From Carya illinoinensis (lineage: Eukaryota > Streptophyta > Magnoliopsida > Fagales > Juglandaceae): a stretch of 64,000 bases of DNA. The position numbers and the translations under genes are program-made. The notes under the pieces are model-generated. The model was not told the DNA's origin. It made no database searches and saw nothing but the letters and a program-made list of their open reading frames with translations. Below, piece after piece: positions 25,701-34,406 of the stretch (position 1 is the stretch's first letter; the number at the start of each line of letters is the position of its first letter). The stretch lies in NCBI RefSeq assembly GCF_018687715.1, contig NC_056766.1, positions 16,494,001 to 16,558,000 on the forward strand. The letters are read 5' to 3'.

Positions 25701-26655
25701 GAAGTTTATCAAGTTCAGCAGGTGGGAAGGGCTAGATTATATTTTACTAGTTTTTCTGTGCAACAATGGTAGCAATCTCTACTGAACTCACCAGAGCAAT
25801 CACGTGAGGCCATAAAGCATCACAAATGCCAAAGATCGTAAAAAAGATTCATTCTTTTAGTATGTACATATAAATGGCTGAATTGAATTGTTAGATTTAC
25901 CTATACGTGTTGTTTATAGGGGTACAGTCGTGAAGATAATCAATACAGATGGGTATATCTTGTTCGATTTTTTGCATTAATTGGAGTGATTCTCTCCCTA
26001 ATAACTCGAAGGCTTTACCTAGCATGCGTTGTTGTGTGCGTTTATATGATTTATCAGATCCATTATGAGTTCTTTGGCGTTCACTACGATGGACGTATAA
26101 GTACTAAATATCCAATGCTACCATCAACATCAAGAATGAGAAAAATTGGATGGAAAATTGCATAATTTTTTCTAAAAAAAATGCTGATACCATATCAATC
26201 CGCAAGAAAGATATAGAAAGCTTTGGGTTCATAAAAGTGTAGATGTACCCCTTACCCTTCTTCCACCGTCGAGAATGGAGAGCTTCCGTGAGATGCTCGT
26301 TAACATCTTCTTTGATGCGAGACTTGACCAAAGAGCCAGATCTGACCCAGTCTCGGCTTTGAATATTGGCGGGTTAGCATGGGTTATTTATCGGCCTTTT
26401 GAACCCAACGCAAGACCACATAATTGTTTTAGTTAAACAAGACAAAAATAAACAAAAAATAGCAAGGCATACAGCTCGCATTTTTGCTTAAGAAGCTTAG
26501 CAAGTTCTGCCTTGGTCAAGGCTAGAGTTTATTTTACTGGTCTTTTGTTTGAACAAGGGCGACAATCCCCACCTAACTAACTGGGGAATCACATAAGGCC
26601 ATAAAACATCACAAACACCGAAGAACATAAAAAAGATCCTTTCTTTTTCAATAAA

Positions 26656-27225
26656 CTTGTAGAAACACATTTGTTGAAGATGTGTTTGACCCCACTGACT
26701 GCCTAGACATCTGTAGGAAATAAAAGGGTGGCATCGAGTGCCCGGTGGTTCTCCGATGCTTGAGGGACCAAGGTCAGCCCACCTTGAGTAGACCGAGACA
26801 CCCACAATGAGGAATAGATTATAAAAAATAAAGAATAAAAAATAGCTTAGCTAAAGATCAACGTTGAAATCAACTCTTGCCTAAAATAAAATCAGCATGA
26901 AAGGATAAAATTTTGACAACAGCACCATTACACTAAGAGTATTTGGAACGCCAAATTTTAGCTCTACTCCATTGTTACTGTTCGCCATTCCACCCCCTCC
27001 CTTCCACTCCACGGCCAAAGAATTGAAAAAAAAAAAAAAAAAAATCTAGAGAGTAAAGAGGTTTTCATAGCCGAAGCACATGATTTATTAGAGATCTTAC
27101 CACATCATTAGTGCATTATGTAGCTTATGAGAAGATAGAGGTGTATCACTTTTTAACAGACATTTATTGGAAAAAGCATAATTATAGAACAATGCAAAGC
27201 CCTGTATTATCGAGAGGATAGTCTG
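26656..27225. other. Spacer right of the array
   Basis: The last monomer decays from about 26440 and stops being alignable near 26655. The following stretch contains a dispersed-repeat-like block (26690-26805) and a 19-base A run near 27026-27044. No gene is supported. A 102-codon open frame on the minus strand (26497-26805) runs across the monomer edge and is not credited as a gene. Confidence 0.5.
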
Positions 27226-27655
27226 CTAGACCACATTATTGTTTAAATAAAAGAAGACGAAAACATAGAGAAATCAAGAGTGCATATAGCATGTATTTTC
27301 GCTCAAAAAGTTCATCAAGTTCCACAAATGGGCATGGCAGAGTATGTTTAACTAGTCTTTTAATTTCTTGGAACAATACATAAAAATATCATAAAAAAGA
27401 TATATTCTTTTTCATTAAACTTTGTGGAAATACCTTCAAGAATGAGAAAAATAGTTTAGAAAGATGCGGAAGCTTTTCTTAAAATAGCGCTGACCTTCTT
27501 CCACGGACGAGAAGTGCAGCCCTGCTTGTTGACCTTCTACCAGCGTCGAGAAGGGAAAGATTTCTTTGCACCGTGAGACGCACGTTGACGTTCTCTCTGA
27601 AGCGAGAACAAGAGCCAGATCTGACAGTCATGGCTTGGAATATTGGCAATAATTA
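27226..27655. repeat. Isolated, strongly diverged partial satellite monomer
   Basis: The order of motifs follows the array monomer: CAAGAGTGCATATAGC, then CTCAAAAAGTTCATCAAGTT, ACTAGTCTTT, AAGAATGAGAAAAATAG, a GCTGAC...TTCTTCCAC block, GAGCCAGATCTGACAG and GCTTGGAATATTGG. It is far more diverged than any array copy and lacks several segments. It looks like an older relative of the monomer. Confidence 0.7.
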
Positions 27656-27831
27656 GTGACGCACTGACGCGTTATCCCCAATTCTCCGTGCCTCGCTGCA
27701 GATGGGCAATACATATGGTACGTGAAACCGTATATAAAGCCGTTTTCTTTCTTTCACTGTTAGCAGGGCCGTATAGATATATACAGTCGGTATGGGACAA
27801 TGCTATGGGCCCCACCTTGAGTAGCCGAGGC

Positions 27832-29335
27832 TAGGGCTGTAAAATGAACAGGCTACTCGATAGGCAGTTCGAGATCGACTCGATTAAACTCGAAATCGAC
27901 TCGATTCGAATATTAAATGGATCGTTCGTAAACATAGAATTAGGCTCGATTCTTAAACGATACAAACTCGTATAAAACTCGACCGACTCGATTAATGTTC
28001 ATGAACAAACTCGTATGAAGCTCGACTCGACTCGTGAGCTCGACTCGTATATATTTATATATATAATACAATATATAATAGCCAAAAGTTAGATATATAT
28101 ATATAGATAATATATATAGATACTATAAATATAATTTAGAATTTTCATAATTATGTATATGGACTTAGTCTCACTTATAGTTATAGCCCACTACATATAC
28201 TATATATAAATTTATAATATTAACTAGTCTTATAGAACTAGCCCTTAATTTATAATACCAACTAGAAGTTATATAGAATAAATATAACCAGAATACAAAA
28301 CCCTATAAGTTTACAAGTTATAATGAATACATTAGCTTTATACAAAAATATTATTAACCAAAATATTTTATATATAATATATAAAAAGAAATAAAATCAC
28401 TGAAATGGTCATTTTATAACTAATTTACATTCATAATTACATATACCATTACTAATGTATGGTGATATATATTTACTTAACATATACTAATATACTAATA
28501 TAATAATATTACTAACATAATATATAACATTATATATTTACATAATATACTTATATACATAATACATATGGTGTTGTATAACGTGTATTAATAATTTAAT
28601 AAATATATAATATAAAAAATTAATAACTTATTATATTATATAGTGTTAGTATTACAAAATATAATAATACAACAAAAAATTAAGCTGTTGTGTTGTAAGT
28701 TTGTAACTTGTATAATTATTTATATTTTCGGAACCGTTGGATCTCTTTGAATGAATCGTAGCCGTTAACTTGCTTACTATATAAGTCTCTTTTTACAGCC
28801 GTCTCCTAAAAACTAACCCTAGCCGCCCCCTTTCACTTTGTCCTTCACGACTTCACGCATCTGTTGACTGTTCTGCCGTTTCACTTTCACAGTTTCACTT
28901 TTACTTTCATAGTTTCACAGTTTCACTCACATCTCACTTCCTCTCAGCCCTCAGACTCATCGCGATTTGCGATTTCCTCACTCCTCTCAGTCCCGATTCG
29001 GTGGTAGTGTGATACGATTCAATGAAGCCTTGAATCAAGGCTTGATTCTTGAAGGTTCTGGAGGCACATCGAGTCTGGGACTCGGAGACCGGAGTCTGCG
29101 ATTGCACAAAACCCTCGCAATCGCAGGCATCGGCCGATTTTGTTGACTGCAATCTCAATCTCAGAGATGGCAGTCAGGCCTCGACGGATGGGTCATTAAA
29201 TGCTAGCATTTATGACTCCCAACCGACTATATCTCTGATTTCGTGGTTCATGCTTCTCTGGTTCGATATTTGGTCTCCTCCTCCTCTTCAACATCTGCAT
29301 CAAAATCTACGGTACCAAAATGGTGCCACAGGTAA
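27832..29335 (+). mobile_element. 5' part of a second hAT-like element
   Basis: Starts TAGGGCTGTAAAATGAAC, a common start of plant hAT elements. It continues with many CTCGA(C/T)TCG-type subterminal motifs (27860-28050), then a very AT-rich block (28040-28720), then a promoter-like region and C/T-rich leader. The preceding 8-mer GCCGAGGC (27824-27831) would be the left target copy. No right terminus was found in the window, so the element is truncated or interrupted near 29335. The 3' portion (29049-29335) is open on the plus strand and ends at a good donor, CACAG/GTAAGT, but no transposase domain is recognisable. Identity as hAT rests on the end sequence. Confidence 0.55.
28778..28785 (+). 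promoter_or_regulatory. Candidate TATA box
   Basis: TATATAAG sits before a leader with AAACCCTAG-like and repeated TTTCAC motifs (28876-28935). It lies where the promoter of an hAT transposase gene would be expected. No transcript evidence is available. Confidence 0.4.
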
Positions 29336-29339
29336 GTAA

Positions 29340-31102
29340 TGATCCAAATGCCACAAGTTAAAAATATATTAAACTCAACAATATGCATGAAAGGATGCGA
29401 AATGCACATATCCCATAAATCTACATTTTTGCACGCACGCCAAAAGTCCCATTTGGCCCCAAAGACAATTCCTTTCCAACTCACGCCAAAAGTCACATTT
29501 GGCCCAAATCCAATTTCAATTAAATAACCAATTATCTGAATGCACGATGACCTCCCCTAGGGGTCATCCGCACATCCTGGCTCCTTTGTTACACCACGGG
29601 TAATGACCATGTGTGTGACTTCGTAATGAGCGATGCCCAGTTCAGCGCCCCGCGCGTAAGTAGCCAAGCATCCTCTAGCTCTCGCCAGCAAAGGGCCACG
29701 AAGTCGGTACGAGAGCATTACCATCCCGCCCACTCCCGTTGTCGCCCAGCGACAACTCAGGGGACATTACTCAGTATATTATGCTCCCGAGTGACCAGAG
29801 GAGCTCCATTGAGATAATGCTCCATCTCGGCTTGGGGTCGTGATACACACGCACCCGAAAATCCATTTACACAGATAAAACTAGTTTTTTTCTCAATTTA
29901 ATACATGCACATGAATGCATTATGCAATGCACACCTCAAGATACAATTTATCTAATAAATCACACTATCAACAACAACCAACAACTCCGTCCTCAAATTC
30001 ATCCGACCCCCGACTCCTCAGACTCAGTCTGGAATAACCAACCAGTCAATGAATTTATTGTAAAAATAATAATATATTTAAATCTAAAATAGAGTTTGAA
30101 AAATACTTACTGCGCTATATAATAATTTTTGAAGGATCAATGAGCTACAAACGGCAGAGAAAAAGCAACGTAACAGTGTAAAATACACTGTGGCTGTGGG
30201 TTGTAAAATACCCACTTTTGAATGGGGACAAACCAAGACTTGGTATTGATAAATAATGGCCTAGAGGTATTTATGAAGTTAGTGGAACTGAGAATGGACT
30301 GTGGGTGGTGGAGGAAATGGCGGTGGAAGTGAAAAACGGCAAAAACGAAGATGAGCTCGTGGGGGCTGCTCAGACAACGGATCTGAGCTGGAAATAGGTG
30401 GTTTAGGACCGCAAGAGGTAGGTGATGGTGTGGTGAAGAGGTGGTGGCCGGAGGTGGAACGACAACGGCGAAATGGCCCAAAAACCAAGCGGCTTGGAGG
30501 AGCTCGTGGCGGCTAACGGTGGCTCGGATGGAGGTGAAACTTGGTGGAGAGGTGCGCCTGCTGGAGGGGAAGATTTCTGGGTGGGTGGTGTTGACCACGT
30601 CACCGGCGAGCGGCGGTGCTGGGCGGCAGAAGGCAAACGACAATAGTGAGGAGAGAGAGTGTCACGCGCGCACGGGAGAAGACCAAGAGAGAAAAAGAAA
30701 GAAAAAAAAAAAGAAAGAAAAGACAGAGAAAAAGAAAAAGAAAAGATGGGGAAAAGAAATGAGATCCAATCCTTACCTCTGGAGTCCAGAAACTGATCCG
30801 AAGAAAACAGCTTTAAAAGCTATAAAATGAATAAAATATATTAAACACCACATCAAGCTAAAATATAATAAATAACTAGTAAAAACTAACAGTATAATTT
30901 TAAATCTAAAAACAAACTAAAATAAATTACACAGTAATTTAAACTCTAAACGATAATTAATATTAAGAAAGCTCTACAAAAAAAATATCACAACTGAATA
31001 AATCCAATTAAAATACAATAATTTAAAATAAAAGAACTAATATTTTAATTAAATTAAAATACTCGTTCAGTGAAAATACACGTAAAAACAGGATATCACA
31101 TT
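29340..31102 (-). mobile_element. LTR-like segment, minus orientation
   Basis: Read on the minus strand it begins TGTGATATCCTGTTTTTACG at 31102, a start shared by many plant Ty3/gypsy LTRs. It then passes through AT-rich sequence, a C/T-rich leader (30640-30750 is purine-rich on the plus strand) and further leader sequence. The inner end is not resolved; about 29340 is a guess based on where the hAT-like sequence stops making sense. Homology between the 31103-34406 LTR and its relative starts right after 31102, so this piece probably inserted into, or joined to, that LTR. No target duplication was found. Confidence 0.45.
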
Positions 31103-32944
31103 TTCACATGATGAATCTTTCATCAAAGTTGTTCCAAATTGAGTATAGTTTCTGTAGATATATTATTCATATCATTCCATGGTCATTTGGTTGGTCAAAA
31201 TTATTTTTAACTATGGAAAGTTCATTCTGGGAGTGAAACTGGAGAGTATGTTATGTTTTGGAGTTTTTGACCAAACTAATGGACATATCTTGGTCCGAAA
31301 CTTTTATCGAGTGTTTTTCGAATATGTTTATGAATTTAAATTTAGGTTTTGTTGCATGAAAAAAGTTTTTGATGATAGATTTCTTAGATCTAGAAACTTG
31401 AAAACTGGAAGTGGAAAAACAGTTTTTGTTTGGAGAAAGTTTGAATATTTCTTGAATTGATCTTACTCTAAAGGCTTTGATATTTTTATATGATAATCCT
31501 AAGTATCTTATTTTCATGTTAGGATGTTATTTTGAAGATATTTAGTATTATTTTCAAAGATATGATTTTTCTATGCAAGAGGATTTCGGTTAGGCCTAAC
31601 ATTTGATGTTTTTGGATTAGATCCATGTTTTATTGATTTTTAGCCATCTGATTTTAAGTTTTATGGTTGGATATTATTTAGGACACATTTTTAAACCATG
31701 TGATGCTTTATTTCGAACATCTCACCTTCTTAAGCCATTGATCAAGAGATTTATCAAAACTAGTTGAGGAAAAAGTTTCTATTTTTGGACTAAGTGTAAA
31801 ACCAAAAAACTCCAAGTGTTATTTTGTGATTTTGGTGACGTTAGTTTGATGATTTAAAGCATGTTTGATCTTAGGATTACGTTATGAAAATGTTAGAAGT
31901 AAGATTTGATTTTTTTGGAATTCTTGGAGATGTTTCGATTTAGGGTCAAGGATTGTGATTCTAGTGTTTGGATCTTTTTACAAAAAAGCTTGGTGTTGAT
32001 TATTATCTTTTTCTAAATGGATGTTTTAAGTATGGTTTTAAATTTAGGATAGGAAGATCCTTGTTGCAAAATTTTGGTTTAAGCATGAGTTTTGAAATTG
32101 GAAGGAATTGCAACAAAAATCAAAGGAAATGGCCCATGGATGTTTCGGCCATAGTGTGTTTTCCATTGTTTTGATTTGTTTTAAATTTTTCTGAGTTGAT
32201 ATTTGACTTTAGGAAAAAATTTACATGAGGAATGTAAATTTTGGAAATTTTTGGAATTAGGATGTGAAATCCTGAAATTAGGGATAAAATGGTCATTTTG
32301 CCACATGTAGAGGGTAAAATGGTCATTTTACTCTAAGTTATCTCTTTTATACATTTCTAATTGCTAGTAATTAAATTTCTATCTTTTAGAATAACTTCCT
32401 GCAGTTCCTCGTGTTTCGTGCTTTATTCTTGTAGAACTCGACGATCGAGGTAAGTTAGCTTCTAACTTACTATTAGTTTATTGTGTATGTATGATGGGTA
32501 AGGGAACTATAATTTATGTATGTATGTTATCATATATGTCATGCCATTCCACGTCATTACATGTTTATCTGTTATGCATGATTTATTCTGTCACGAATGC
32601 ATATCTGTTACACAATCTATTCTATCATGTATTGCTATATGTTATAAGTATGTCATATTATTTTATGCCATCTATTATATGTATGCCATTTCACGTAATA
32701 TTCACTATTACATGTATGCCATATCACGTAATATTCACTGTTACACATTATGCCATTCTATGAAATGTTGTCTGTTACATGTTATGTCATACTACAAAAT
32801 ATTTCTATCTCAAGTAAGTCATGTCTCTCAAGTTACGGTCAAGTCATGTTATGTGGCGTCAAGACTTTTGTTCTTTTGTATTCCAGTCACATTTCATCTC
32901 GAATACAGTTGTGTATTTTTAGAATAGTTCAGTTTTAGTGATCA

Positions 32945-33250
32945 ATTAATTTGTACTACGGTCAAGAATGATATGCGCTACCTGGTATTACAGTCAAGGC
33001 TATGCACTGCCGAGTACTAAGGTGAAGGAGTATAATCTACCGAAGTACAGATGGTTAAATCAATTAAGTTATGTTACTGTCAAGGATAATACGCGCTGCC
33101 TGGTACTGCGGTCAAGACTATACACTGCTAAGTACTATGGTGAATGAGTATAATCTACCATTATATTAAGTTATGTTACGGTCAAGGATAATACACGCTA
33201 CCTGGTACTGTGGTCAAGGCTATGCGCTGCCAAGTACTATAGTGAAGGAG
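32945..33250 (+). repeat. Minisatellite of LTR copy A, three ~100-120-bp units
   Basis: Units start near 32960, 33079 and 33181 with GTCAAGGATAATACGCGCT-like sequence and end in GAGTATAATCT(A/G). Each unit contains two GGTCAAG half-repeats. Confidence 0.8.
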
Positions 33251-33264
33251 TATAATCTGTTGTT

Positions 33265-33780
33265 ATGTTATGTTATGTTCACGTACATGTTATGTTCATG
33301 TTCACGTTAAGTTTCAAGTTCATGTTCATATCATGTTATGTTCACGTTTATATTATGTTCAATCTCACGTTCATATTATGTTATATTCATGTTCACGTTA
33401 AGTTTCAAGTTCATGTTCATATCATGTTATGTTCAAGTTTACGTTCATGTTATGTTATGTCCATGTTTACATTAAGTTTCAAGTTCATGTTCATATCATG
33501 TTATGTTCACATTTATGTTATGGTCAAATTCACATTTATGTTATGTTATGTTCACATTCACATTATGTCTCAAGTTCATGTTTATGCCATGTTATGCTCA
33601 GGTTTATGTTAAGTTCAAGTTCATGTTTATGTTATGTATATTCACATTCATGCTATGTTTCAAGTCCATTTTATGTTTCAAGTTCACGTTCTTGTTATGT
33701 TGCTAGTCCATGTTATGTTTTAAGTTCAAGTTCATGTCACGTCAAGTCAAGTTTGGTTCATGTTTCTGTTCAGGGTATGT
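33265..33780 (+). repeat. Short-motif minisatellite of LTR copy A (ATGTT, TTCAAGTTCATG)
   Basis: Many diverged copies of ATGTTCACGTTAAGTTTCAA and TTCATGTTATGTTCAC make units of about 55-90 bp. The long open frames over this block are a by-product of the repeat. Confidence 0.8.
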
Positions 33781-33901
33781 CAGTTATGCCATGCTATATG
33801 TCAAGTTATGTTATGCTTACGTACGACTTTAATTATGCATTAATGGTTTTACTGTCATGCATGCATCATTAACCTGTGTAGGAGTTTCCTGTTAACTTAC
33901 T

Positions 33902-33942
33902 GAGATTTGTAATCAAATCTCACCGTGGTAGTCCCAACTACC
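33902..33942 (+). other. Two adjacent hairpins near the LTR 3' end (copy A)
   Basis: GAGATTTG-TAAT-CAAATCTC (33902-33921) can form a perfect 8-bp stem. GGTAGT-CCCA-ACTACC (33927-33942) can form a 6-bp stem. Both are kept exactly in LTR copy B although surrounding sequence has diverged, suggesting a role in LTR RNA, for example 3' end formation. Confidence 0.65.
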
Positions 33943-34406
33943 ATTCCCCACGAATAGTAGGCGATGTGTTAGGATCAAAGTAGGGAGCAGACACTGGTAG
34001 ACTGGAGGAGGTTGACTAGATTTTGCAAACAAGACTTGGATAGTATTCTAGCCTCGTTAGTCGAGTTACTCGATAAACTTTCTCAATTGTGTATTTTGGT
34101 AATGTAAATATGGAGTCTAGTCTCCCATGTTTTTTAGATTACAGTCTTCTGAAACTCGTACTGAAATCGTGGATGGTTATTTTGTTAAGTACGATTGGAT
34201 TACGATTTAACTATTTAGAATATTATAAGTTTAGTGCATAATATTGCTAAAAAAAAAATTATCCGCTGCGAATATTGTATAATGCTATATGCATATTAGG
34301 AACATTGCATCTTATATGTCATGAACGGGAGCAAGTAACCTTGTGTTGCATGTCCCAACACTTCGGATGTTCGTCCGATCCCAAACAGAAATCTAGGGGC
34401 ATCACA

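Larger units (their letters stand above)
6332..26655. repeat. Satellite array, ~27 tandem monomers of about 790 bp
   Basis: The landmark GATGCGAGACCTGACCC (with variants) recurs head to tail at 6332, 7123, 7915, 8648, 9424, 10216, 10949, 11723, 12275, 13067, 13860, 15021, 15789, 16585, 17373, 18141, 18937, 19703, 20164, 20956, 21723, 22516, 23304, 24093, 24734, 25523 and 26314. Typical spacings are 766-796 bp. Odd spacings mark deleted monomers (733, 552, 461, 641) or an extra partial one (1161). The whole monomer is conserved between landmarks. Other shared marks are GCAATCACTACTGAACTCAC, TGATACCATATCAATCCGC and a variable G run before TTAG. All frames are riddled with stops, so it is non-coding. 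Units 1-7 and those after about 12 kb form distinct subfamilies. The left edge abuts LTR-like sequence abruptly; the right edge decays gradually. Confidence 0.95.
31103..34406 (+). mobile_element. Ty3/gypsy LTR (copy A), 5' truncated
   Basis: Aligns along most of its length with the LTR at 42936-46325, for example ATTCCATGGTCATTTGG (31173 and 43656) and GTTGAGGAAAAAGTTTCT (31763 and 44245). It ends GGGGCATCACA, the usual end of large plant chromovirus LTRs. About 635 bp of the 5' part present in copy B is missing. No primer site follows, so this is not the 5' LTR of an adjoining element. The two copies differ by many substitutions and carry different minisatellites. Likely Tekay/Del-type by length and ends, which is an inference. 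Confidence 0.8.

Noticed and set aside
6794..26331. Many recurring 60-100-codon open frames in the satellite (for example at 6794, 7591, 9095, 11396 and 14889)
   Set aside because: They are the same non-coding monomer read in different frames. Frames are not conserved between monomers and stops and indels fall freely, so no protein is under selection.
6332..26655. CENP-B-box-like and Pol III B-box-like matches (TTCGAACCCAACGC and its reverse) in the monomer
   Set aside because: Neither fits the full consensus; no A box at proper distance, and the essential CGGG of a CENP-B box is missing.
26497..26805. 102-codon minus-strand open frame
   Set aside because: It starts in dispersed-repeat sequence and runs into the decayed satellite monomer; the equivalent frame in array monomers is full of stops.
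30137..30830. Long overlapping open frames on both strands
   Set aside because: They lie in the C/T-rich leader of a minus-strand LTR; low-complexity composition suppresses stops on both strands.
32520..33872. Frames of 115-147 codons with repeated cysteine, tyrosine and valine patterns
   Set aside because: They are translations of the ATGTTCA minisatellite, whose repeat has no stop in some frames.
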